In this document: positions 9,648 to 19,655 of the stretch, piece after piece
How positions within the stretch are numbered: the stretch's first letter is position 1
How the letters are laid out: each line of letters begins with the position of its first letter
Assembly: GCA_001771985.1 (NCBI GenBank)
Contig: MERG01000432.1
Location: forward strand, 1-36,834
Reading direction: 5' to 3'
Length of the DNA stretch: 36,834 bases
Source of the DNA: Betaproteobacteria bacterium RIFCSPLOWO2_12_FULL_62_13
Lineage (GTDB): Bacteria; Pseudomonadota; Gammaproteobacteria; Burkholderiales; SG8-41
Translations under genes and position numbers: made by a program
The notes under the pieces: model-generated
The model's input: the letters and a program-made list of their open reading frames with translations, nothing else
What the model was told of the DNA's origin: nothing
Databases searched by the model: none

Positions 9648-10876
9648 CCCCTTTCCTGCGCGGCCTCTCCGGCTTTCCTCAGGGCGAACTGCACCGCAAT
9701 CGGACCGATCAACTCCAGTATCAGGACCGCCGAGAGCACGATCGCCGCGAGCCTGGCGCCGAACTCCGGATAAAGACCGGTCGCGTTATGGACCATCACG
9801 ATCGCCGCCCCCGACATCGGCATCAGAGCAATGGCGAGGAGCCCGCCGCTGCCCGGCCGGATACCGCTTAAATGGACGAGACTCAACACCGCGACCGATT
9901 TGCCGACGAAACGGGCCAGGATGTAAACCGCCGCGATCGCGCCGCCGGTCATGAGCTCGTTCGTCCGCAAGGTCGCCCCGGTCACGACGAACAGCACCAC
10001 GAAGAACAATTGCCCGATCTTCCCGGTATCGACCTGCATCAGGTCATGGTTGTGGTCCATGTTCTTTGCCATCACGCCGAAAGCGAGCAGCGCGAGCAGC
10101 ACCGAGAGCTTGAGCACGTTGGCGCAGCCTATAGCCAGCACGATCAGCCCCAGCAGCATCACGAGATGCAGCTCCTCGCGCTTGCCCAGCCAGCGCCCGA
10201 GCAGGATGGCCGACCAGCTCGCGAGGTAGCCGAGCAGCAGCGAGCCCGCCAGCAGGTAGACCGGGTGCGAAAGCACGGTTACCCAGCCGGCGCGATACTC
10301 GAGGTGGATCCACGACAGCAGCATCGTCCCGACCACGAAGGCGACAACGCTGTTGATGGCGACGAGATTGAGCGCGCGTTCGGTCACCTGCCCCTCAGCG
10401 CGCAGTTCCTGCGCCACCAGCATGACCACGGCAGGCGAAGTGGCGATGCCGATCGCCGCCGCCACCGCCGCGTACAGCGGCTGAATGTCGAGATAGACGA
10501 GAGCAAGGTAGACACAGGCGAACGACAGCGTAGATTCCGCCGCCGCAGTCGCAGCGAACCAGCGGTCGCGCCGCAACCACTTGAAATCGAGCCGCCGCCC
10601 GAGCTCGAACAGGATCAGTCCCATCGCAATGTCCACGAATACCTGCGCTTCACGCGCAAGCTCGTGGTCGATCAGCCCCAGTCCGCTCACCCCCAGCAGG
10701 AGCCCGGTCAACACGTACCCGGTAATGCGCGGCAGTTTCAGCATGCGGTGCGTGATTTCGCCGCCGGCAAAACCGGCGAGCAGCAGCAGCCCGAACAACA
10801 GCACGGGATGAGCCGGCAGCGGGAAAGACGGCAGATAGCTCAGCGCACTCATGCGGGCGACACATGCGGCGGGCAA
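9644..10876 (-). CDS. Kef-type (CPA2) cation:proton antiporter without C-terminal KTN/TrkA-N domain
   Basis: 410 aa multi-TM ORF; GEITHRMLKLPRITGYVLTGLLLG; ends after the membrane domain. Confidence 0.88.
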   Translation of the reverse strand: MPAACVARMSALSYLPSFPLPAHPVLLFGLLLLAGFAGGEITHRMLKLPRITGYVLTGLLLGVSGLGLIDHELAREAQVFVDIAMGLILFELGRRLDFKWLRRDRWFAATAAAESTLSFACVYLALVYLDIQPLYAAVAAAIGIATSPAVVMLVAQELRAEGQVTERALNLVAINSVVAFVVGTMLLSWIHLEYRAGWVTVLSHPVYLLAGSLLLGYLASWSAILLGRWLGKREELHLVMLLGLIVLAIGCANVLKLSVLLALLAFGVMAKNMDHNHDLMQVDTGKIGQLFFVVLFVVTGATLRTNELMTGGAIAAVYILARFVGKSVAVLSLVHLSGIRPGSGGLLAIALMPMSGAAIVMVHNATGLYPEFGARLAAIVLSAVLILELIGPIAVQFALRKAGEAAQERG

Positions 10877-10879
10877 TCG

Positions 10880-12382
10880 TCAGATCGGCACATAGTCAGG
10901 CACCGCCTCGGTTGCGTGATCCGCCGGCTGCGGGAAGGCGCTGAGATCCTTGGCAATCGCCGCGCGCAGAAAACTGTCCACCCACCAGAATATATCGGTT
11001 TCGCGGATCGAGCGCCGCATCCGGCGCATGCGCGCCCGGCGCTCCTCATCGCTCATGGTGAACGCGCGATGCAGCATATCCGCCACCCCCTCGATGTCGT
11101 ACGGGTTGACCAGCAATGCCCCGTTTTGCAACTGCGCCGCGGCTCCCGCGAATTCGGAGAGGATGAGCACGCATTCTTCCTCGATGCTGCATGCGCAGTA
11201 TTCCTTGGCGACCAGGTTCATGCCGTCCTTGAGCGGCGTGATGAGCGCGATATCGGCGGCACGGTAGTAGGCGAGCAGGTCTTTGCGGCGCAGGCTCCCG
11301 TACTCGTACCATACCGGCACCCAGCCGCCGGGACGCACGAAGCCGCCATTGATCTCGCCCACGAGCTGCTCGATCTTCATCTTCAGATCGTGATATTGCG
11401 GGATGTCGACGCGGCTCGGCACCACCACCTGGATCAGCGAAATGCGCTCGCGCAGCTCGGGATAGCGCTCGAGCGCGGCCTTGAACGCCAGCAGGCGCAG
11501 TGGAATGCCTTTGGTGTAATCGAGCCGGTCGACGCCCAGGATCAGATTGCGTCTGGGCAGCAGCCGGTGCAGTTCCTGGGCGCGCTGGGCCACTTCATCG
11601 GTGCCCGCCTGTCGCACGAACGCGTCGTAGTCGATGCTGATCGGGAAATTGCCGACGCGTACGGTGCGGCCGTTGACCGTCAACGATACGACCTGTCCCT
11701 TGCCCTGGATCGCGACCTCCTCCATCACACTCCGCAGGCACTGGATGAAGTTGCGTCGGTCGCGCAGGGTCTGAAATCCGACCAGATCGTACTGCGACAG
11801 CGCGTGCAGCAGCGCCGACCGCCACGGCAGATTGAAGAAGATATCGGGGGAAGGGAACGGGATATGAAGGAAAAAGCCGATACGTGAGCGATACCCCAGC
11901 GCGCGCAACTCCGCCGCCACGTTCATCAGGTGGTAGTCGTGCACCCAGATGAAGTCGTCGCCGCCGCTCACCGCGAGCACGGCTTCGGCGAATTTGCGGG
12001 TCACTTCCTTGTAGGTGCGCCAGTAGGCGGGCTCGAAGTTGCACAGCGACTGCAGATCGTGAAACAGCGGCCAGATGATCTCGTTCGCGAACCCGTGGTA
12101 AAACTCGTGCACCTCCCGTGCATCCAGCGTAACCGCCTTGAGCGCGAATCCAACCTCGCCACCCGCGGCCGTTACGGCAGCCTCGAGATCGGAGCTGCCG
12201 TCCGCGGTGCCCGGCCAGCCGATCCACGAGCCGCCGCGATCGCGCAGCACCGGCAGCAAGGCGGAAACGAGCCCGCCCGCGCCGCGTTCAGTAAGCCAAC
12301 GCCCGTTTTCGCCTCGTTTGAATACGTACGGCAGGCGATTCGACACCACGATCAGGCGTTGTTTGGCGCGCTCACCCGGCAT
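10880..12382 (-). CDS. otsA: Trehalose-6-phosphate synthase (OtsA family, GT20)
   Basis: 500 aa; VVSNRLPY, WVHDYHLM, GFFLHIPFPSPDIF, GVDRLDYTKGIPLRL, PLKDGMNLVAKEY. Confidence 0.93.
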   Translation of the reverse strand: MPGERAKQRLIVVSNRLPYVFKRGENGRWLTERGAGGLVSALLPVLRDRGGSWIGWPGTADGSSDLEAAVTAAGGEVGFALKAVTLDAREVHEFYHGFANEIIWPLFHDLQSLCNFEPAYWRTYKEVTRKFAEAVLAVSGGDDFIWVHDYHLMNVAAELRALGYRSRIGFFLHIPFPSPDIFFNLPWRSALLHALSQYDLVGFQTLRDRRNFIQCLRSVMEEVAIQGKGQVVSLTVNGRTVRVGNFPISIDYDAFVRQAGTDEVAQRAQELHRLLPRRNLILGVDRLDYTKGIPLRLLAFKAALERYPELRERISLIQVVVPSRVDIPQYHDLKMKIEQLVGEINGGFVRPGGWVPVWYEYGSLRRKDLLAYYRAADIALITPLKDGMNLVAKEYCACSIEEECVLILSEFAGAAAQLQNGALLVNPYDIEGVADMLHRAFTMSDEERRARMRRMRRSIRETDIFWWVDSFLRAAIAKDLSAFPQPADHATEAVPDYVPI

Positions 12383-13466
12383 GTCGTTGCTCCGCCACGG
12401 GCGGCGCCGCCGGCACCGCGCCGCCTTGCACGAATACGGTCTGCGTCGGATAGGCGAACTCGATGCCCTCCTCGGTGAAGCGCCGATAGATCTCCACGTT
12501 GATCGCCTGTTGAACGTCCATATAAACGTTGAAGTCGGGACTCAACACGTAGTAGACGATCTCGAACTGCAACGCGAAGTCGCCGTAGCCCTTGAAATGT
12601 GCCCGATCGAAGCGCGTCCCGTCCTGGCGCTCCACGGCCTCGCGCAGGATCTGCGGCATGCCCGCGAGCTTCTCGAGCGGCGTCTGATAAGTGACGCCGA
12701 CAGAAAACGCTATGCGCCGTTCCTGCATCCGCTTGAAGTTGCGGATGCGGCTCTTCAACAAATCGGCGTTCGAAAACACGATCAGCTCGCCGTCGAGACT
12801 GCGCACGCGGGTGGTCTTGATGCCGATATTCTCGACCGTGCCGCGCAGGTCGCCGACGACCACGAAATCGCCGATAATGAAAGGTTTGTCGAGGATGATC
12901 GACAGCGAAGCGAACAGGTCTCCCAGAATGTTCTGGACTGCCAGCGCAACGGCGACCCCGCCGATGCCCAGCCCGGCGACCAGCGCCGTAATGTCAAAAC
13001 CGAGATGGTCGAGAATGAGCAGCAGCGCCAGCGCCCACACCAGCACGCGCGCGCCGAAGCTCACCAGCGTCAAGGCGGTAACTCCCTCGCCGTCCACCCC
13101 GCGCCGCTTTTCGATCTGCAATTCGAGCCAGCCGCGTACGAATCGGTTGATCCACAGGGCGACCTGCAACATGAGCGCGACGACCACGACTATGTCGACC
13201 AGGTGCTCGAGCTTGCGCGGCAGACTCAAGGCCGAGGCGCCGGCATAGACCGCCAGCGGCAACAACAACCAGATCCTGGTGGCGCCGATCGCCTGTGCCA
13301 GGATGTCGTCGATCCGCGTCGCAGTGCGCTTCGCGACCGCTGTCACAATGCGTCCGGCGGCGTATTTGAGAACGACCAGCGCCAGCACCACGCCGCCCAT
13401 GATCGCGACGGCGACGGCCCAGTCGTAAAGCTCGTTGGCGCCCCACGCCTGATAGAGCAGCTTCAT
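12372..13466 (-). CDS. MscS-family mechanosensitive ion channel
   Basis: LDHLGFDITALVAGLGIGGVAVALAVQNILGDLFASLSIILDKPFIIGD; preferred start MKLLYQAW overlaps the otsB stop. Confidence 0.93.
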   Translation of the reverse strand: MKLLYQAWGANELYDWAVAVAIMGGVVLALVVLKYAAGRIVTAVAKRTATRIDDILAQAIGATRIWLLLPLAVYAGASALSLPRKLEHLVDIVVVVALMLQVALWINRFVRGWLELQIEKRRGVDGEGVTALTLVSFGARVLVWALALLLILDHLGFDITALVAGLGIGGVAVALAVQNILGDLFASLSIILDKPFIIGDFVVVGDLRGTVENIGIKTTRVRSLDGELIVFSNADLLKSRIRNFKRMQERRIAFSVGVTYQTPLEKLAGMPQILREAVERQDGTRFDRAHFKGYGDFALQFEIVYYVLSPDFNVYMDVQQAINVEIYRRFTEEGIEFAYPTQTVFVQGGAVPAAPPVAEQRHAG

Positions 13467-14260
13467 GCACGCCGCCCCTTTACCCGCCAGCGCTTGATGA
13501 ATGACAACAGCTCGCGCGGCGGGCGGATCCACACGTCCGCTGACGTGTCGCGGTACTCGGGACGCACCAGAACCGCGATGCCGCGCGGCTTGATCGCGGC
13601 GAAAGCATCCTCATCGGTAATGTCGTCACCAAGGTAAGCGACGGCGCTGTCCCCGCACGTCTCCGACAATACGGCTTTCACGGCATGCTGTTTGTTGCAT
13701 CCTGTCGCACGCAATTCGATGCCGCCGTCGAACGCCAGCAACTCGAGCTCGCCGGCTTTGGCGAGCGGCGACCACGCGGCTTGCACGCGTTGCTGGATCT
13801 TGGCGACGGCCAATGCCGGCAAACCCCGCCAATGCAAGGCGATGCTCGCCGGCTTGCGCTCGACCCTGGCGCCGCTGCGGACAAGAAACTCCTGCGCCGA
13901 GTGCGCGGCTTGTTCCAACGCCTGCCTGGTGCCGGGCTTTGGCTCTTGCGTTCTGTGCTCCCCGCTGGGCAGCAGCCGTTCCCAGCCGTGGCCGCCCCAG
14001 ATCTCCGGCCGCTTCGCGAGCGGCAGCAAGGATGCGAGATCCTCGGCCCGGCGGCCGCTCACGATGACGACCCGCGTGCCGCGGTCGCTCACCAGTTCTT
14101 CGAGCGCATTGGCCACACCGGGATAGGGAAGCGCCCGCTCCGGCCGCACCTGAAACGGCGCGAGCGTGCCGTCGTAATCGAGCATCAACACCCGCTCCTT
14201 TACGGCCGGGATGCGGTGAAAAAACTCCGTCAGATCGAGTCTGGGACTCAGTATCCGCAT
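13463..14260 (-). CDS. otsB: Trehalose-6-phosphate phosphatase (OtsB)
   Basis: LMLDYDGTLAPF, VIVSGRRAEDL, YLGDDITDEDAF; preferred start MRILSPRL. Confidence 0.93.
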   Translation of the reverse strand: MRILSPRLDLTEFFHRIPAVKERVLMLDYDGTLAPFQVRPERALPYPGVANALEELVSDRGTRVVIVSGRRAEDLASLLPLAKRPEIWGGHGWERLLPSGEHRTQEPKPGTRQALEQAAHSAQEFLVRSGARVERKPASIALHWRGLPALAVAKIQQRVQAAWSPLAKAGELELLAFDGGIELRATGCNKQHAVKAVLSETCGDSAVAYLGDDITDEDAFAAIKPRGIAVLVRPEYRDTSADVWIRPPRELLSFIKRWRVKGRRA

Positions 14261-14421
14261 AAATGATTTTCGGATCCACTTGCACGGCTCGACCGTCGTA
14301 CAGGTCAAACCTTTGTGACTCTCCCTGTAGAACCGGGAGCTCGCCTCACTGAGTAAACCCGGGCGCGGCGCCAGCAGTTGAATCACGCCTGGTCCAGTGA
14401 CGAGTTCAAGTCCGGCACTCA

Positions 14422-14450
14422 AACATAGCAAGGCTCATTGCACAGAGCAA
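14422..14450 (-). promoter_or_regulatory. Candidate sigma-70-like promoter for the otsB-mscS-otsA run
   Basis: Minus strand TTGCTC (14450-14445), 17-bp spacer, TATGTT (14427-14422). Confidence 0.35.
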
Positions 14451-14521
14451 GGGTTTTTTCGACCCGCACACGTGTGATAAGTTTCCGCATCCTGCACAGC
14501 GTCAGGCTGGCCGTCTTTCAA

Positions 14522-17500
14522 TCACGCCTTTTCAAGTTCATTACGTAACAGAAGTGCGACGGGGAAATTTGACAACGCCTCAGCGACCGCAATCTCACAT
14601 GTCTCACTGCACCTCACCGCTTCCGCGGTGAAGATGTTGCGATAACGGCCCGCGATTCGTCCGGGCAGAATGACTTTGGTGTCGGACCACTTCTCCCGGC
14701 CAAGAGGACTGTCCGATGCGCCGATGAGCTTTGCCATAAGACGCGGTGCGATCACGATCAGCGCCGCATCCGCGGCGACCCGGGCGAACGCGCACAGCCG
14801 CTCGGCATGTGCACCGGCGGACTCGAGCGGCAGGTACTCGCCCGACGCAAACAGTGCGCGTTGTTCACGCCGCGTCGTGAGCGACTTCCAGGTCGCGAAC
14901 AGCTTGGCGCGACCGTCTTCCAGACGGTCCAGCAATGCCCGCGCCCGCCCTGCGCGGTGTTCGGGCAGAGCATCAAGGTGACGTTTCAGGTCGCCGAGCA
15001 TTCGCTGCCGCAGGGTATAGTCAACGGGTGCGCGATTGTCGGGATCCACCAAGTGAAACTGCCACAGCTCGCCGCCCTGGTAGAAGTCGGGCACTCCCGG
15101 CGAGGCGACCTTGATGACGAGTTGGGAGAGGCTGTTGAACATGCCGATGCGGGCGATGCGCCGGGCAAACGGAACGAAATCCGCGAGAAACGGATTGCGC
15201 TCGGGCGCGTGCAGCAACTCGACGACGAACGCCGTCACCGCCGCCTCGTACTCCTCGTTGACGTTCATCCAGCTCGTATGCACCTTCGCTTCGCGCGCAG
15301 CCTTCAACAAAAAGCGCTCGATCCGCTGGTGATAGGCATCAAGCGCCTGCGCATCCGGATCCTGCAACGGCCACGTACCCACCAGCGTCTGGTAGAGGAG
15401 GTACTCGTCGTTCGCGGACGGCGCCGGTTGGTCCTCCACGCTTCGCTTCTTGTCGCGGTTGAGGCGGCGCCACCTTCGCAGCTTGGCCGCCCACTCCATC
15501 GGCATCTCGGAAAGGGCGTTGATGCGCATGCGCACATCCTCCGATCGCTTGCAGTCGTGTGTGGATGTCGCCAGTATGGTGTGCGGCCAGTTGCGCGCCC
15601 GGTCAAGGCTCGCCTGGTGGAAAGCCGGTAACGAGATTCCGAAAGCACGCGGATCACCTCCGACCTCATTGAGCGAGAGCAGGCGGTTGTAGCGATAGAG
15701 CGCGGTGTCCTCGACGCCTTTGGCCGCCACCGGCGCGGTGAACTGCTGGAACTTCATCGCGAACGCCCGGCATCGCGTCCGGAGTTCAGGCGGCGCATCA
15801 TCCGGCGCCTGCCCCAGCAGTACGCTTCGCACGAATTCAAAAACCGTGAAGTCCGCGTCGCGACTGCGGCGCCGTGCCTGTCCGATCGCCCAGTCGACGT
15901 AGCGCCGGTCCTGCGCTGAAATCTTGTCGGCGATATAAGTGCGGTACACGGGAAAGCAGGCAACCACTTCGGCGAGCGCGCGCCGCAAGGTGTTGAACGT
16001 GTAGTCTCGGGTACGCCGGTCGGCGTGCGCGACGCGCAGCAGTTCGGTCGTGAGCACCGTGAGCTCCGAGGCCAATGCGCTTCGCATGATGGTGGCCTTG
16101 GCGTTGTATGCCACTTCATCGAAATCCACCGCATCCTGCACGAATGCCCGGTAGATGCGGTCGAACCGGCGCTTGGCCGACGCGTCCACGAAAAGCCCGT
16201 TGACGACAGCGGCGAAGCGATAACCGGTCGTGCCGTGCACCGCCCAGGTCTCAGGCACAGATTCATGATGCGCCGTGATCTTTTCGGCCACCACGTAGAG
16301 CGGCCGCGCGGGACGTCCCTCTTGCGGGAAAATGAGTTCGACGCCCGAAAGCTGGGCATAGCGTTCCTGCAAACGGCGAAAATACTGCTCCGGATCGTAG
16401 AGCCCGTCCGGATGATCGATGCGCAGCCCGTCGATCTTGCCGGCTACCGCGAGCTCGAGCGCCAGCCTGTGGGTGGTCTCGAACACCGCTTCGCTTTCCA
16501 TGCGCAGCGCGGCGAGCGCATTGATGTCAAAGAAGCGCCGGTAATTGATTTCGTCGGAAGCGACGCGCCAATAGGCAAGGCGGTAGGCCTGGCTGTCGAG
16601 CAGTTCGTGCAGCGCCTCGAAACTCGCGCGCTCACCCGGCGAGCCGTTCAGCCTCTGCAGCGCGCGCGCCATCGCCTCGCCAATCTCGGGCGCCCTCGCA
16701 ACCAGTCTCGCCAGTCTGCGCTTGAGCAGTTCCTTGTCGCGCTGGCGCTCGGCCACGTGCGCCGGCGCGGTGTCATGGCGCACGGGAAGATGTCCGAACG
16801 CCGCGCTCAAGCTCGACAGCTCGTCTCGCGTCGCTTCCGCACACCCGCGAGGTTCCGTTGCGCCAAGGGCACACGCAAGGATGCGCGGGTATTCGCAGGG
16901 ATCGATCGGAAAGCGATGCTCGTGATAAAGGACGCTGAACGACCCGGCCGCCGAATCGAACTCGAGCCGCAATTCTCCGCGCTCCAGCACCGAGCCGTAA
17001 TGGTCCGCAAGCACCGGCACCAGCACCTTGTTCGCAAGCTCGGTGTTTGCCGGCAGCCAGTCGATGTCGAAGAAGCTCGCATAGGTCGAAGACAGACCGT
17101 TTTCCAGCACGTCGAGCCACCAGGTGTTGTCGGCGCCCATCACGCCCATGTGATTGGGCACCATGTCGAATATCTGCCCCATGCCGTGCCGGCGCAGCAC
17201 CGCGACGAAATGCTCGAAGTCCTGGCGCGAGCCGATCTCGGGGTTGAGCGCATGGTGGTCGATGATGTCATAGCCGTGGGCGCTTCCGGCCCGCGCCCGC
17301 AGGTACGGTGAGCAGTAGACATGGCTCATGCCGAGTTCGGCCAGATAAGGGACGATCGCGGCGGCTTGGTTGAAAGTGAACTCGCGGTTGAGCTGGAGCC
17401 GGTACGTGGCGCGCGGAATACGTGTGGCAGCACGAGCAGCATCGTGCGGGGGCAGCGGCCGCGCCCGCGGGCGCGTTCTTGCAAGCGCCTGCGCCAGCGC

Positions 17501-19654
17501 GGCAAAGCGCGGATCGCGCTCCACCCGCTCCAAGGGGAGCGGCAGCTTGCGGCGCCAGTTCGGGTGCTGGTCGGTCGTGCCGGGGAGGTTCGTCTGTTCG
17601 CGCTCGCCCAGCAGGTCTTCGAGCTGCACCATGAGCACCCGCGCCCGCGTGCGGGCAAGAAACTCGTGCACCGCCAGCATGAATTCCGGCGTCATGACGG
17701 GCAGCGACACGGGGTTCGCGCTTGCGGCCTGCGGCAGCAGGTGCTCGCGCTCCAGCGCGAGCAGCAAACGCGCGCGATCCTGAGCGCGTGCGATGACCTG
17801 CCTTTGACGCGCTTCTTCGGTCGGAAACAAACCGAGTTCGTGGCGCAGGTTGAGGTCATGGCCTTCCCAGTAGCCGGCGAGCGTGGGCAGATCGTGAGTA
17901 GTCGCGGCGACCAGCGCGTCAGCCGGATACTCCGAGGGGGCTTTGAATTCCCCGGCGGGGCTGCGCTCGAAATAAAGGAGCCGGCAGGAAAGCACGCCGC
18001 TGCGGGCGAGCGCCGCACGGACTTCATCCGGCACGGTACCGAGGTCCTCGCCGATCACCAGGCACTGGTTGCGATGACTCTCGAGCGCGACGATGCCGAG
18101 GAGATCGTCGAAAAAATAGCGAACATACGCGCCGTCCGCGGGCCGTCCGCCCGGTGGGATCCAGAACAGGCGCGCAAGGCCCATGACATGGTCGATGCGC
18201 AACGCGCCGGCGTGGCGCATGTTGGCGCGCAGTGTGGCAATAAAAGGCTCATAGCCCGCCGCCCGCAGCGTTTCCGGGCGCATCGGCGGCAGCCCCCAGT
18301 TCTGCCCCGAGAGGTTGAAATCATCGGGCGGTGCGCCGATGCTTGCTTCGATCGCATAGAGGTCCTGGTTGGCCCACGCCTCGGCGCCGCCGCGATCGAT
18401 CGAGACGGCGAGATCCCGGTAGAGGCCCACGCCCAACTGCGATTCGTAGCAACGCCTTGCGACTTGCCCGAGCTGCAGGTCAGCCTGCCACTGCAAGTAC
18501 TCGTAGAACTCGACGCGATCGAGTTGCGCTTGAGCAAAACGCGCAACCTCCTGCGAAGCGGGATCCCGAAACTCTTCCGGCCACACCGGCCAGCCCCACG
18601 CGCCGGGGTCTTCGGCGCGGAAGCGCTCATGCAGGGCCTCGAATAGGGCGTGCCCTCGCAGCCTTGGTCCCCCGCGCGCCTGGAACTCCCGAAATTCCCG
18701 GGCGCGTACAGAGCAGGCGTCAAGATGATTCGCGCGGAAATGCCCGTAAAGCTGCTCGAGCACCGGCAGTTTTGCGGTCACAACGCCGGAATAGTCCACC
18801 AGTTCGAGGTCCCGCAGCGCCTTGAGGCGCGTCTGCATCTCGCCTGAATGCACCCGCGTCTCATCTACGCACTCGCGAAGGTCCTCTACGGCATCGATAT
18901 CGACGTAGAGCACGTTGAGAAACAGGCGCGATGACGGGCTGTAGGAACTCGCGTGCGCCGGGTTTCGCGGATACAGCGCGTGCAGCGGGTTCACGCCCAC
19001 GATCCCCGCGCCGCGATGACCCCACTGCTGGACGACGGTGCGCAGGTCGGTGAAATCGCCGATGCCCCAGTTGCGCTCGGAGCGCACCGAATAGAGTTGC
19101 AGCGCCGGACCCCACACCCGTCCCTCACCTTCCAGGGCAGCCGGGACATAACAGCGCTCGGGCGCGACGACCAGAGTCATCGCCAGGCCGCCGGCTTCCC
19201 CGGGACGCCGCAGGGTAAAGCGGTGGTAGCCCAACGGCAGTCGTTCGCGCCATTCGAACGCAAACGCGGCGTGGCGCGTTTCGCCGGCATCGCGCTCGCG
19301 CAGGCGCGGCAGTTGGGCGGGGACGAATTCGCCGCTTCGCACTTCGCCCGACTCGAGCGCGAGCATCCAGCGATGCGTCGCACCTGCCTGCCCCTCCGCC
19401 ATGCAAAGCGGCACACGATACGGCGCCGCAAGCTCGCGAAATACCGCGACCGGGGGAAGCCCGGACCGCCACCGCTCCTCCTCGCGCGTCGTGAGAGCGG
19501 CTTCAACCTCCGACGCGTCCGCGATCATGCCCATGGCTTTGAGCAATGCGACGCGTGTGTCGTTCGACGGGCGGTGGGTCTTGCCCCAGATGTCCGCAAA
19601 TTCGGCAGCGATGCCGGCGAGTTCGCACAAGCGGTCGAGCGCTGTTTCAGGCAT
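14522..19654 (-). CDS. Bifunctional 4-alpha-glucanotransferase (MalQ, N-terminal) / maltooligosyltrehalose synthase (TreY, C-terminal) fusion
   Basis: Single uninterrupted ORF. N-terminal half: LYSVRSERNWGIGDF, ALRIDHVMGL, VIGEDLGTVP. C-terminal half from about 17430: RIPRATYRLQLNREFTFNQA, DMVPNHMGV, LRIDHPDGLYDPEQYF. Preferred start MPETALDRL. Confidence 0.95.
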   Translation of the reverse strand: MPETALDRLCELAGIAAEFADIWGKTHRPSNDTRVALLKAMGMIADASEVEAALTTREEERWRSGLPPVAVFRELAAPYRVPLCMAEGQAGATHRWMLALESGEVRSGEFVPAQLPRLRERDAGETRHAAFAFEWRERLPLGYHRFTLRRPGEAGGLAMTLVVAPERCYVPAALEGEGRVWGPALQLYSVRSERNWGIGDFTDLRTVVQQWGHRGAGIVGVNPLHALYPRNPAHASSYSPSSRLFLNVLYVDIDAVEDLRECVDETRVHSGEMQTRLKALRDLELVDYSGVVTAKLPVLEQLYGHFRANHLDACSVRAREFREFQARGGPRLRGHALFEALHERFRAEDPGAWGWPVWPEEFRDPASQEVARFAQAQLDRVEFYEYLQWQADLQLGQVARRCYESQLGVGLYRDLAVSIDRGGAEAWANQDLYAIEASIGAPPDDFNLSGQNWGLPPMRPETLRAAGYEPFIATLRANMRHAGALRIDHVMGLARLFWIPPGGRPADGAYVRYFFDDLLGIVALESHRNQCLVIGEDLGTVPDEVRAALARSGVLSCRLLYFERSPAGEFKAPSEYPADALVAATTHDLPTLAGYWEGHDLNLRHELGLFPTEEARQRQVIARAQDRARLLLALEREHLLPQAASANPVSLPVMTPEFMLAVHEFLARTRARVLMVQLEDLLGEREQTNLPGTTDQHPNWRRKLPLPLERVERDPRFAALAQALARTRPRARPLPPHDAARAATRIPRATYRLQLNREFTFNQAAAIVPYLAELGMSHVYCSPYLRARAGSAHGYDIIDHHALNPEIGSRQDFEHFVAVLRRHGMGQIFDMVPNHMGVMGADNTWWLDVLENGLSSTYASFFDIDWLPANTELANKVLVPVLADHYGSVLERGELRLEFDSAAGSFSVLYHEHRFPIDPCEYPRILACALGATEPRGCAEATRDELSSLSAAFGHLPVRHDTAPAHVAERQRDKELLKRRLARLVARAPEIGEAMARALQRLNGSPGERASFEALHELLDSQAYRLAYWRVASDEINYRRFFDINALAALRMESEAVFETTHRLALELAVAGKIDGLRIDHPDGLYDPEQYFRRLQERYAQLSGVELIFPQEGRPARPLYVVAEKITAHHESVPETWAVHGTTGYRFAAVVNGLFVDASAKRRFDRIYRAFVQDAVDFDEVAYNAKATIMRSALASELTVLTTELLRVAHADRRTRDYTFNTLRRALAEVVACFPVYRTYIADKISAQDRRYVDWAIGQARRRSRDADFTVFEFVRSVLLGQAPDDAPPELRTRCRAFAMKFQQFTAPVAAKGVEDTALYRYNRLLSLNEVGGDPRAFGISLPAFHQASLDRARNWPHTILATSTHDCKRSEDVRMRINALSEMPMEWAAKLRRWRRLNRDKKRSVEDQPAPSANDEYLLYQTLVGTWPLQDPDAQALDAYHQRIERFLLKAAREAKVHTSWMNVNEEYEAAVTAFVVELLHAPERNPFLADFVPFARRIARIGMFNSLSQLVIKVASPGVPDFYQGGELWQFHLVDPDNRAPVDYTLRQRMLGDLKRHLDALPEHRAGRARALLDRLEDGRAKLFATWKSLTTRREQRALFASGEYLPLESAGAHAERLCAFARVAADAALIVIAPRLMAKLIGASDSPLGREKWSDTKVILPGRIAGRYRNIFTAEAVRCSETCEIAVAEALSNFPVALLLRNELEKA

Positions 19655-19655
19655 G

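Noticed and set aside
9872-11887. 671-aa plus-strand ORF
   Set aside because: Lies antisense to the Kef antiporter and otsA genes; low-complexity composition (H/Q/R/D rich) typical of GC-rich shadow ORFs.
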